A stretch of DNA of 64,000 nucleotides from positions 124,001 to 188,000 of the forward strand of contig PTEX01000302.1 of NCBI GenBank assembly GCA_003342815.1. Reading direction: 5' to 3'. A model generated the notes under the pieces. It was given only the letters and a program-made list of their open reading frames with translations, had not been told where the DNA came from and made no database searches. The position numbers were made by a program, and so were the translations under genes. This document shows, one piece after another, positions 38,209-50,330 of the stretch (positions within the stretch are counted from its first letter, which is position 1; each line of letters starts with the position of its first letter). Source of the stretch: Eudromia elegans. Taxonomy: Eukaryota; Chordata; Aves; Tinamiformes; Tinamidae.

Positions 38209-40604
38209 CATTCAAAAACCTTGTGTGTGCTTGTTGCTTTTCTCTATACTATTCTATAATACTATATTGATGATGGAACAACCATGAAGTATTCAAGAAA
38301 TGCGAACCAGGGCCGGGGGGCGACTGTATATTAGATGTTTCCTCTGTTCCTTGCCTAAAATTTCCTATGCTATTTTGAAAACCTCTAAGCCTCCGAGTTA
38401 ATGTTTACTATCCATACTGATTCTGTCTCACTAAATAAATACTTGAGAACCCCTTATTGTGTTTCTGATTTGGAGTATTGTTTTCTCCTCCCTTCTCTCC
38501 ACCTGTGCAATGGTTTCTTCTGTTAGCATCTCATCTTTAGTTTCTATTTTCTTCTATTACTCTTCTAAAGTAAATATTGGTCACTTCAACTTGGGACTGT
38601 TATAAATACAAATAATCCTTATTAATTGTAGCTGTTCTATTATTAAAGTAGGTTAAAGTTTTGGTTGCTCTCCTATCCGACTAGACTGGCCATACACCAA
38701 ACGTCTTGGGGAAAATAACAATATCTGGGTCAATGAAGTTCTTAGGTCCATGGAATTTCAAGAGCACAGGTTGGTTCAGATTAAATGTCAAAACATGAGA
38801 TGATATAGAAAAATAGTTNATTTTGTTAATAGAAATACAATAACCGCACTACTCCTAAATATTACTTAACTGTATTTATCTGTATAGATAAGAGGAATTG
38901 AAGAAGTTGCATTTACTTGGCTGTATCCTCAATGCCTTTGTGTTCTCTTATTACCTCCACCAAGTCCTTGTTCATTTTGTACTTTAAAATAGTATCATCT
39001 ACCCTAGGAAAAGCGTGGAGTTGCCTTTCCCAATTTATGTCACTCAGGGCAAAATTGTCTATCTAAATGAGCCATCAAAGACAAGATGTCTGTATAGCAC
39101 TTTGATTTCAAANCCAATGGCATCTAGCAAGTAGTATCTGGCCAAGGGATTCTCAAATACTTCAGACCAGCTAACTTTCATGCTTCCATGGCATATGACA
39201 TGAAGTGCACGTGCTAGTGGCTGACCCAGTGTTTAACAGTGATTCACCACTGGAAATAGTCTTTGAAATTCATAAATTCAAGGCAAGCCTGTTTTACGGG
39301 GACTGATAGTGGTGTATTAGTTGCTGGAAGTTAATGAGGTCCTGTGTTTGAGTACAACCAGATTAAAATGAAAAACGAACCACATTACATTCTGTTTCAA
39401 CAATTATTATCAGTTGGTTGTAATATAAATATGCAAATTTTTCAGCTTGAACTTTAACATCCTCTGTAGAGACCATTCATCTCTTTAAAGTATTAATTTA
39501 AGTTGTAAAAGGATCCATACATCACTGCATGTCATTTTGAAAACAAATATTAATCAATTTTACACTCTGAATTGCCACTGTGCAAGTGTAACGTCCATTA
39601 TTTTGGAGCAAGTCAGTGGCAAGAAATTTACATATTCATCCTTGGCTTAAGAAATCATATGATAATACAAGTACAACACAAGAAATTCAAAAGACTTAAG
39701 ACCTTATCATCATCTCTTCAATGGCAAAAAGCCTGCCTTTGCATTCTCAATGCATTGGTATGCAGATTAGGAATATATGTCTCATTCCTATCAGTATAAC
39801 CTTGAAAGCTGGTGACAGCTGAAGTGTAGTCATAAGTTTTCTCTCCCACCAAAAAAACGAAAAAGAAAAGGTAACAAAATGAGTGTGAAGGATGGAGTAG
39901 TCTCAAGTTTTATGATAAGCTTTGTGATATTGTATCTGATCACTTAAGTAGACTGTACTTTATAAATACATAGCTTGAAAATGTGTTTTCTCTAGATTTA
40001 AGTAGAGTCATAACTGCAATTACATCTTTGCTACTAAATTTGTGGTTTTGTTTGCAATATGACAATTAATTCTGATTTTTATTAGATTGGCATTAGAGCA
40101 AATACTTTGTTTTATAAATGTTTTGAAAGACACCAAATTTTGCATCAACTCCCTCCTACTGAAGGGGGACATTTTGGCTTCCCAATGAGTGCAAGCAGTT
40201 CCCTCTGAACACTGCGCTCAAAGCCTTCTGTCTTACCGAAATAAGGAAACAGTGACTATGATTGCCTTGTTCCTCTGTTTCTTAGGAGGGAATCAGAATT
40301 AAAATATGAAGACAGGGAAAAATAAACCTTTTACAAGTGTATACCCCTCCCCGCCTTCAACAGTAACTGCCGTTTCTCAGATTCTTGATTCTGTCAATGA
40401 TGAAGAGGAATCCCAACTAATTCCAGTCAGATCACTGTTTCTGCTTGAGAAAGGCAAGTAGTTACTCCGGTAGGAACTGGAGAGACCAAAAATGCCATTA
40501 CTGAGCTCCAAGAAGACTTATTACAAATATATAGGTACCTCAGCTTTTTAATTATGCAAAACCAAACTCTGTTTAATATTATTGGCCCAGCAGAGGTTAT
40601 ACAT

Positions 40605-40621
40605 AAGCTCCCTCTAGTGGT
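40605..40621 (-). promoter_or_regulatory. CTCF-like binding motif
   Basis: AAGCTCCCTCTAGTGGT matches the reverse-strand CTCF pattern through CTCCC, CT and AGTGG, with departures at two inner positions and at the ends. It has the same orientation as the 37.2 kb motif. Inferred from motif only. Confidence 0.35.
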
Positions 40622-41648
40622 TTATTAAGCAAGAATTTAAAAGAATACATGTATTTTTTTCTAAATATTTTCTGTCATTGAAAGTGAACATGAGAATAAT
40701 GCAAACACTTTCCTGCTCCTTTGTAGCTATCTGCTGTTATCTGTATCCTCCTGCTTTCTACCATAGCAAAACCTGCAAAGGATTGCTGGCTGTAAAGCTG
40801 TGGTTGTAGAGAGAGATGACTCTGCCAATTCTTGGCTGGGCTTGTCTGTCTTTATCACTCCTTGCCTGGGTCAGTTTGATTGTTGCTTCAGAATACTGAN
40901 GTTTCTTAATCATCTCCCTTTGTTTGCTGCTTAAGTGACTGGGTGAATAATTTGCCACACATTCTCTGTCAANCCAATATGTTGTGAAAGGACCGTTGAA
41001 ACCATACATGTTTACTTCCACAAATTTGTTGTTACGGCTTGATCGGATTGTTTGCACTTACCCTGGTTTCACATAGATGAATTCTGTGTTCTTGGGAGGA
41101 GGGTAGAGCTCAGTTACAGTGCTCCGTCTTTCTATTTTCCTGAGCGTTTACTTGGACCAGAAATGCAAGTGAAATGTGCAGACACTTGTGGTCTTTGTTT
41201 GCACATTCTGTGCAAGGCTAAGGAAAATCATAAGGAGTGTATGTGCAGTTGACCAGATAAAAACTCAACCGTACAATAGATATGTCAACTGGATTTAGGA
41301 TTATAACAGACATGTAAGCAATTAGGGTATTTACTAGTTCAGAATACTCACATGAATGAACCCACATTATCTTCTGAAAAGCATAATAATATGTAATTGC
41401 AGTAACAATTCCTCTTGCATTATCTCCTAGATATCAACAGTGCATATGTTCTGTAATACCCCACACAACTGATAGCAGGCAGACTCCTCTGCAAGAGAAA
41501 TANTCCCAGATGTGGTAATGTCCCAACAGTGTGACTGCTACCTAATATTAAGAAATTACAGTAGAAATGTTTCAATAACAAAGTAGAAGCACTTCAGTTT
41601 TTATGTAACATAGATTGCCACAGACACTGCCAAGCAGCTTTATAGAGT

Positions 41649-41698
41649 TCTAAATCTTCATTCAATGCTCCTTTACATCATTTGAATGAAGATTTAGA
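41649..41698. repeat. Perfect 17-nt inverted repeat with 16-nt loop
   Basis: TCTAAATCTTCATTCAA (41,649-41,665) is the exact reverse complement of TTGAATGAAGATTTAGA (41,682-41,698). A perfect stem of this length is unlikely by chance at this spacing. It could form a hairpin in RNA or DNA. It is shorter than a typical microRNA precursor stem and no terminal repeats of a transposon were recognised around it. Confidence 0.7.
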
Positions 41699-44299
41699 CC
41701 TCAATAAAACTTTCTGAGTGCTTGTGGCCATCTTAGCTGTATACTAATCAAAGTGGGGTACAAGCAGATGGATACACTATAGTACACCTAATGACGAACA
41801 CTATATCTAGTGACATTTTCCTTTGTAAGATGAGTTGTCCTAAAATCTCTTTTCCTGGATGGTGCTACAGTGTACTTAGAAACAGACATTTATATCCAGC
41901 TTTTATGCCACCCTTTTTGCTCTTTTTCTTTTTTTTTTTCCCCCTTCTCTGTAATGTTTATTTGCCCTATAACTGTTTTGAAATAATTTCTTATGAGGAA
42001 GATATGGAAGTGAATAATGAGAAAGGAATGAAAGCTGATATTTACAGGGAAAAGTTATCTGCCAGAACATTCTAAATCCATTTCCATTATCAACCTACAA
42101 CAATTAAGATATTANAGTGCAGTGAGATTTGGTATTGAATTAGAAACTTAAATGAAATTCAAACTCTGTTTGAGATATTGACTGGGAAATTCAACACATG
42201 CCAGAGCACAAATGTGCTCACACAAGATATGACTGAATGGAATCTGAAAGAAAGTATACTGTGTAAATATGCTGCTGATAGAGTGCATGTAATCTTTCAG
42301 AAGAGAATCACTTTTTAAAGCAGCAATCCAAAAAGAAAATGTCAAGTAAGTGGATCTTAAAGTGGATTTGGTGTGTGGATCCTTTTGTGACTGAAAAGGA
42401 AGATTAGGGACCACTGTGCAACATACCAACTTCCACACCTGCAAAGGAAAACAGAACTTCCCAGAGCAATTTCCTTCTGTGAAGATTAGGCCCACATCAT
42501 GTGTTGTTTCTTTTGGAGATTTCTGTACAACAATACCTTCTTTTAAAGATGGAGTTTTTAATGCTTGATCTGTCTGTGAAATCCCTTTAAGCAATAACCT
42601 GAAAAAAAAGGGTTTCTGTCTGGACACAAATAACTTTATGTTAGGGTTTTTTTTCAGAGCTGTCTCTGTTATGTGCATTTNAGTGATACCTTAAAAACAT
42701 CGTTCGTCCTATTGAAAACAAACAGTGAAAAGCAGAGCTGCTTTGGCAGGTCTGCCAGCAGTGCCATGACTACCTTCAGTGAAGNATACAGATGTTTCTG
42801 TCTAGCCCTTTGTTTCTACAAAGGGAAGACTATGAGAAGTGTCCACATCTTATTTACAGTAACTGACGCTGCTAGTAGATTTTGTAAGACCACTCTGATT
42901 TTTCTTTTCCTTGTTCTCTAATGGGAATTTGAAGGGAGACCAAATGTTGGAACTGCTAAGCTCCTCTCCTCAAGGTCAACTGCTCTGCAAAAGCCAGTGT
43001 CTATATTGTGGCATNAATGTGTTAGCCATCGTGGTACTAAAAGGTGGGTTCTCCTCATACCCAGTTTGAGCTGTTCCTCTTCTTGTCAAACATCTCAGGA
43101 TGTTTTAAACCAAATGGACACAGAGGTTGGTTGTGTGGCCTCATATGGAGAGATGTCATCTCATTTCCAGTCCTGGTCAACACATGTAAAACTGGATTAG
43201 CTCCATGGAAGAGTGACCCACTTCAGAATAGAAGATGTCGCCTTCTCTTTCCAGAAATATCCCTGGGTGCTCACTTTCTGGGAGAGTGCCCTATTATAGA
43301 AAAAAAGCCATCACTGACACATCCTTCTTCTGACTGAATTCTAGCTGAAAACATTAGTATGTGACCATAGGTCAAATCTGTGGTTTCTGATAGAATCGAT
43401 ATTGTTCAGCAGATACATAAACTGTTTGCCCACAATATTTGCTTTACTTGTCTGCTGGTGTTCCTGAATGCCAGAGGAGGATCAACTTTTTCAGCAGTGC
43501 TCCCACCCGAATTGCCAGTCACCTAAAAGAACTGTTGGAGAGTCCCAAAGAGTTATTGGAACAATATCTCTGGTTTGCCACAGCGAAGAGCCAGAAACCT
43601 AGGGACTGGAAGTGGTTCAAGGATGTTCTGGTGTGGTGTTAGGGAGAAACTACAGTATTGCATTGCTTGTGTTGTTTCCACATTTAAACTGACAAGAGAA
43701 GGTCCAGCATTTCCCACTGAGGTGAGAAGTTTTGGAGGAAAACCATATTATGCAGTGAAAAGATTGGTGACAGCAGCTGCATTCAGCTAAAGAAAAGAGA
43801 ATCAAAAATATGAAATACATATTTTGCAATGAGAGATCTTGATGGCAGAATTTAGTGTTTTAAAAAGTCTAAAATCAAAACAATTCCCCAGAATAAATCA
43901 AGACAAGCTCAGATTCCTCCTGCAGACTTCTCTGGGATGCGAGATCTTGGACAGATGAGCAAGTGAAGATCTTGGTCTCCAAAGCACCATAGACTCATGG
44001 AAATCTATGGCATTATCTCAGCTTTTACCAGTTGTGAAGGTTCTGTGTAAAGATTTTCAGCTAAAAGATTAGAGAGTAAAACTCCAATCTCATTTTAAAC
44101 CCAAAAGGGAAGCACACTTTTCTGCAGAGTTTACCGCTGTTTCCAAATGATGGATGCCAAGCATTAGGTTAGGAGGATGATGTTTTAAGCAATATTGTCC
44201 TTTCCATTCCCTTGTATTTCTTTATAAGTAACATATTACCTATATTAAGGTAAACTAGATCTATTAGACAATTACCTAAGGGAATTGCGAAACTGGGGT

Positions 44300-45180
44300 C
44301 TGCATTATAAAGCAAGTGAAGTTATGACAGCTGTGACCCCGGAGGAATCAAGGCTGAATAAAGACTGTCTCCATAGCAGACAAATGATGATAAAGTGATC
44401 CTTTTAGCCAACAGTCAATGGAACCTGACAAGGCCAAACCTCCAACTAATGANCAGCCCAACCTTTGCTACCAGGGATATGTATGGAAAGTTTAATCTCA
44501 ATAAGGATCAAAATACGTTTGCCCAAACATTTTTAACAAAATACTGGCATGTATCATTTAATGGTCACAAACTTAGATGAGTGAGAAGGAAAATAGGAGA
44601 GGGTGGGAGGGTGTATATTCCTACTGTATCACAGGTGCACAATATTGTTTGATAGAACAATATCTTATTTTTCTTCTAAAATTGAATTTCAGATGGTACC
44701 TACGTCACACAGACCTAATAATACGGAAAGCAATTGTCTCAATGATTCCTATTAAATCTGTGCATTTCCAGATCCTTATAGAGTAATGTCAGTTACAGAA
44801 CAATGTCAGGCTGACGGACGCAGCGCAGCATTAAAGAAAAAAATCATGCACACAATAGGCCAGCTGCACATTAATAAATATGTAATGTTTGATTAAAAAT
44901 ATGGATCGTATTTTTCCCCCCAATTGCTGACTACCCCTAAGGCAGAAGATGTGATCTGGCTCCCACTGATGGGTTTATTTCTTGCTTGCTTTGAAAATAC
45001 AAACTAAAATGTTTTCCTGTCCCAGCTGTTTCCCATTGTTCATGTTTATCAGCTCAAAGGGTGAACGGAGGAATAAAAAATACGCTCGCATTTCAAATGT
45101 GCCAGTCAGTCAATCTATTGTTAAAAGAAGAAAGCCTAATTGTCTGTGCTGGCAAACTTCTTTTTGGTGAGTGTCCAGTT
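44300..45180. promoter_or_regulatory. Candidate conserved non-coding element block
   Basis: About 880 bases of complex sequence with many distinct motifs and no simple repeats, including ATAATACGGAAAGCAATTG near 44.72 kb, CACATTAATAAATATG near 44.87 kb, and CpG-containing spots such as ATACGCTCGC near 45.08 kb that persist in an AT-rich setting. Retained CpGs in AT-rich non-coding DNA can reflect constraint. No open frame here has splice sites or a recognised product. It is among the strongest CNE-like blocks by eye; conservation is inferred, not measured. Confidence 0.35.
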
Positions 45181-48179
45181 TTTAAGAAAAGCTATTCAGC
45201 TGTGCCATTTGTTTAATACATGCANAAAAAAGCACATAAAATCACAAGTTTTCTGTAGGATGGGATAGGATGGGATGGGATAGGGGGTGGGGGAAATCAC
45301 ATCTACAAGTTATGGCCTTGGAACATTCAAGTGAGTGTTCCAAGTGGCTTAAATAATAGTCCATGTACTGCTTTTTTTATACTTTATCAGACCAGAAAAG
45401 TGTCTAAAAGGAAATTTCAGAGAATAAGAGCTAACAATATCCTAAAAACTGATTTTGTCCCACTTTCCTAATCCTTAAACTTTGGACCTTATACTCTGGA
45501 CACTTTGTAGGATTGTAGGACGACCTTCCATTTATTTCCTAGCTTTATAATAGATAAACAGCTCTATTCTGTCTTCATCTTCAACTCACACTACCAATGA
45601 TACTCTTCTAGGTTTCAAAACAAACTCAACTACCTGGAACTGATACTCATTTTACACTATGAAAATGAGCAAAACATTAAGTTATAGGCTACTGCATTGT
45701 CCATTTTTGCTGGACTCGACCCTAGTGAGAGCACTGCTTGTCTTTATAAAGCTTTCTGCGAAAGGGGCCATCTTTAGCTGCTCAGTTGTACAGCACTGAG
45801 TACAATAATCTCCTACAGTCTGAAAAATACTGAAGAGTCATCTGTGCTGCTTTACTGGGGGCTTTCACGTGTCTCTACACCTTGCTTGTTTTTGATGGGG
45901 GAATAAGAAAGAAAGAAGCATTATCAGCTACCTATCACCCACTTGTGACACTAAGATGAGATGTCACTCACAGCAAAAGGTACAGATCTTTCTTATAGGA
46001 GGTGTTCAGTAAATCCTCAAGGCATCGAAATTACCATCCTCGTGTGTCTGGGTTAAGACTTCACAGAAATTAATAAGGCCACAAGGTAATTGTCTGACGT
46101 GCTCTGCAAATCACAGTAGCTGCCTGGTCACTCTGAGCTCACGCTTCCCTGGAAGTTTAAGAGCTAGATGCTGCCTAAAATTGCAAACTGGAACTCTGGC
46201 GGATGAGGTAACGGCTCCTCTTTGCAAAGCTAATTCCGCATCTCCAGGTGAAGGGCNCACACCCGCAGCAAACAGCCACCCTGGGGCAAGCTGGGGCAGC
46301 CCTGCTGGCGCTGCGCTGCAGAGGGGTGTGAGAACCACCCGCAGCCCTCCCCGTGGACACAGACCTGCTCCAGTGCCAGGGGCCCAAGGCTGGAGCTGCT
46401 GTGAAGCAATTCAGTTGCTGCTGTTGTTATTACTTACTGACAAGGAGAGGCATTCTTAGAGATATGGCACATATGTGCCTCCCTCCCTCTCTCTTTTATC
46501 TCTTTTTAAAAATGAAGAACTGTGTTCTCTTCTATAAAGCGTTCAAACTGCCACAGCTGGACAATATGGAACAGTGAATTCTGTAGCTGTTCAGAGCAAT
46601 TTCTAAAAGCCCACTATTAATATTCTGCAGCATCCTTGTTAAATTGTATCAGACTTCTCCATTAAGAAGAAAACATTTGGCTTAAATTCAGTAATTGATG
46701 ACTTGCTTAGAAGGCTTCAGTTAGTAGTTCATGAGTTATTCTACAGTCGCATCATGTCATATCTACCAGATATGGGCAGATTATGAAAATTCAGCTTTTG
46801 TTTTTTGCAGGGAATCAAACAGAGTTTTTTTAAAAAAGCTAAAGTGTCATGGTACTGAATTGACATTTAGGACCTAATCCTGTATTCATCCTTAGCATTT
46901 CTCTGTGCTGGTGCAGTGATGGAAGATAGGCTATACTTCCTGAAATCTGATACAGCCCCAAGCAATTGTTCTCCTGCAAACTCTAGCTCATTATCATGCT
47001 AATAATAGCTGAAAGTCTGAGTAGTGCTGACTCTGTGTTGGTCACATATACCACTGCCCTGTGATTTGTGTAGCCTTCTACCCCGGTCACTATATACATT
47101 AAATAGNAACAGATCGAAATGGAGCACAGCTCTCTGTGTATGCTCAGCCCAGGTTCAAAGCAGGAGCAAATTGTGTCCCATGTAAGTGTCAGTCAATAAC
47201 ACATGAATGAACATGAATTCACAAAACCAACACGCACAGACCTGTTCAGAGATCTGAAAGGGCAGCTCAGCCTGCATAGTGAGTGTTGGAAATTGCTGCT
47301 TCCCAAGAGCCAGTCTGACATATTCCAGCTACAATTAGGAAATGCTATGTGTAAGTCAGTCTGTCACAATTTACTTAAGAATTTCTTAGCTCCCAGAACA
47401 GAGCAAATTTTGCAATAGGAATGATCAGTAATTGTTGGAAAAGAAGCTATTGCTAAGACTTGGCTTTTNCAATGGGTTAAATCCTACTCCTAGTTGTAAG
47501 CATGGTGAGGTTAAATCCACACCTGAATAAACTCTATTATAGTTCAGCCGAAAACTAATCTATTCTAGCAGAGGAAAACAATCCTTTCATCAGACTCTTC
47601 CCTATTTTAAAAGAATATTTTCATGACAGTTTTCCTTTAATTTTATGGAAGAAGTTGATTTGCTCAGGATGAAACTGTTCTATATTCTTTGCCTTTGGGA
47701 GACGGAATAATTGGCAATACTTGGCAGAATTAGTGATACTATTGAACTTGTAATTGTCTAACATCTTAGCTTCCTAGATGGAAAGTCAATACAATATGAT
47801 GCCCCCCAAGCCAAATTAATATATTGTTAAATGTGGATGTTTGCAACTGCTTGAAACTGTGTGAAATCCTGCATACCCTGCACCACGAGGGTGCCATTCA
47901 GGTGCCAGTAACTGAGGGTGCTTTACCTAACTAAATCTATCTCTTCTTCTCTCTGTGTTCACTCTGCCAGATCTAAAGGTGAAAGTGTTTTTTGTGAGGA
48001 TTTTTCCATGGGTAGCTTAGAGTCTTCCCAGGATCCCTGAAGACACAGAACCCCACTGTATTGGTGCAGAGGCCACATTTCATATGCTATTTTCTAATTA
48101 TTTTTAACATGTTCTTTTGTAATCTAAACTTCTTTTGAAAGAAGCAGTTAATACAGAGCAGTATATTGGGCTGGATTAG
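45181..48179. other. Non-coding DNA, with a GC-rich patch near 46.1-46.4 kb
   Basis: A GGGAT/GGATG pentamer-type repeat lies at about 45,256-45,287. A GC-rich patch at about 46,190-46,400 carries overlapping open frames on both strands (up to 92 codons), a usual effect of high GC; none has recognisable content. The rest is ordinary AT-rich sequence. Confidence 0.6.
45256..45287. repeat. GGATG/GGGATA simple repeat
   Basis: Imperfect GGATGGGATA units run for about 30 bases and end in a G-run. Similar short pentamers can follow some avian retroposons, but no CR1 3' end was recognised next to it. Confidence 0.8.
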
Positions 48180-49080
48180 TAACGCATTATTTTATTATCA
48201 TGAATATTGTTTGGCCCTCTGTTTGATAGAGAGTTTGATACTACATTACAGGGTGCATGTCATCCACTGTGGAAATTATGCTCTGGAGCAAAAGGTTGGC
48301 CCAAACAATAATTTACTATAAATAAAACACTGTCACATTGTTTTTAAATTTAAACTATAGGGTGCAACATAGCATGAGATTTTCAAAAGTAATTAGCAAT
48401 AACTCTGGTCTCTTTGAAGTCCAGAAAGTCTGTTTCCCATGGATCTGTGTGACTTCTGCTTTGAAACACAAAATCCAGTGAATGAAACCCAAGGTTTGCT
48501 TTACACAATTTTCTATTACCATTAGAAAGGACAAGCTTCTTATAGACAACTTGCACCTTCTTTTACATATAAAATGCACTTATGTTGGGCTAAAGAGCAC
48601 CATCTCTTCTTTGCCTATATAGTATTTTCCCTGCAACCACAACATACAGTTTTGTTTTGTGCAATATCCTATAGCATGTTGCAATTAATTTTCTCAGAAG
48701 TCATGGCCACCCAGAGCGATAACTTTTGACACAACATAATGGGTGTTATGTATGGTTGGTGTCAACAGTTGCCAGGATAAGCTGATAATGAGCCATACTT
48801 TTTAAAAGTCATAATCAATCGTTTTGAATTTAGAAAGTCAGATCCATCAGCTTGACATCAAAATGTCATAACCCATTGATCTCGCATTGCAATCNTGGAT
48901 TCTTGACTCTTTTATTAATGGCGTTCAGCTGTGTCAGTTACATGAGCAATCCTGAAGTTATCATCATGTCCATGGTATCATTTAAAGCAACGAGTTAGNG
49001 GCTAAATCCCTTCATTCTTTTCTTAATCCTTATTAATAGTTTCCATTAATTCTAACGTAGTTGTTTTAAACTTCAAACAA
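48180..49080. promoter_or_regulatory. Candidate conserved non-coding element block
   Basis: A long block of complex sequence with TAAT/ATTA cores (GCATTATTTTATTATCATG near 48.19 kb, TCATAATCAATCG near 48.81 kb, CTTATTAATAG near 49.03 kb) and many distinct 8-12-mers without repeats. A minus-strand open frame of 74 codons (48,355-48,579) has no recognised product. The texture fits one or more enhancers. This is composition-based inference. Confidence 0.33.
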
Positions 49081-50019
49081 CCTTAAATCTAGTATTATCT
49101 ATGCAAAGATATAAATAAGGCAAAACACCTGTGTGTTAGAAAGAGTGGAGCGGATTGGGTTCCCTTCTGGGGGTCGTTCTCCTTCTGCTCTCATACTTTG
49201 TGATGTCAACACAGTCTTTTAAAGAAGTTACTTCCTGATATCTCACTGCTGCCCATCTGTTATTTTCTGTATCTCCCAATGACATGTCACCAGCAGTAGT
49301 GACAATTTCTTATCCACTGCTGTCAGAAAAAGAATAGCTTAGGAGCTTGGAAACAAATTTCAAAGTAAAAGTTCCTTTGAAGTTTGATCTGCTATTCCAT
49401 GAAGCACAGTGTAAAATAAATAGTAAACATGTCAAGATAAAGGGAGGGAGAAAAGGAAGCAAGAACGGCGGAGCATGGGTGAGCTGAGCTGCATTTGCAT
49501 ACAGATCCAATGGACCTCTATGCACAGCTAGTTAAGTACATGCACAGCCCTGCTGAAATACCCATTTCTAGTTGCAGTAAGGGATCTAAATCTGTGTCTT
49601 AAGTTTACTGGATGTATTGTGTCTTGCTGAGGTAACTGTTTAAGATAGAGACTACTTCTTTGCTTAGTGTGNCATTTTTTGTCGTAGACAATTATATGAT
49701 AAAGTTGTTTCAATACCTTTAAACATTCAGGACTTTTTCCCTGAGTTTTTTCTCTGATTTTTGTTTTAAACTTTACAAATTTTAAATGATAATAAAGCTA
49801 TTTAAAGTCATTCTGAGACCAAAACAAACAAACAAAAAACTAACATCAGAATACAAGGCATCAACATTTACACTCTCTATTTCATTTTTAAGTGCTTTTT
49901 CAGCTAAACCAAGCATAGCCCAAGGAAAGGCTTTGTGTTTTACAAACAATATTTTCTCTAATGGAAAACATCCAAATAAAACATTTTGACCTGGTTTAAT
50001 AATCACAAATTAACTGGGC
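49081..50019. other. Non-coding DNA, no gene seen
   Basis: Ordinary AT-rich sequence between two CNE-like blocks. Short open frames on both strands over 49,782-50,006 mirror each other and have no recognised content. Confidence 0.65.
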
Positions 50020-50330
50020 TTGACAAACAATAGCTTTCTAAATCCTGCGAGCCCACTCTTGCCAGCCAGCTCCTTGCAAGATTCTGCCTCGTATCAACAA
50101 GTTTGTGGGATCGGGCCCTCTGGTTGGATCAATGCTCATCCCTTCAGGCAGAGCTAACTGGCTAATTCAATCACACTAGCTATTTAATTAATAAGGAAGG
50201 CCCAAATTCCACATGAGTTGGAAGGATGAAGAGCCCAGGAATAACCCTTGATAATAATAAAACATAATTACAACCAAGAATTGCATTATTCAGACTTTGT
50301 TATTGACATGATAAGCACTGCCATATGGCA
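50020..50330. promoter_or_regulatory. Candidate conserved non-coding element
   Basis: About 310 bases of complex sequence containing CTAGCTATTTAATTAATAAGG near 50.18 kb (read in parts), GATAATAATAAAACATAATT and CGTATCAAC-type spots. No simple repeats and no coding frame. Enhancer-like by texture only. Confidence 0.3.

Larger units (their letters stand above)
33279..44299. other. Non-coding DNA, no gene seen
   Basis: AT-rich sequence with small tandem duplications (33.97-34.03 kb and 35.70-35.79 kb), a CTAT microsatellite (38.16-38.21 kb), a perfect 17-nt inverted repeat (41.65-41.70 kb) and two CTCF-like motifs (37.22 and 40.61 kb). The longest open frame is 176 codons on the minus strand (42,148-42,678). 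It shows no recognisable domain and is discussed under findings. No transposon signature was recognised. Confidence 0.65.

Noticed and set aside
46181-46459. 92-codon frame in a GC-rich patch, with overlapping minus-strand frames
   Set aside because: Open frames on both strands are expected in GC-rich DNA. Leucine run and proline-rich content show no family.
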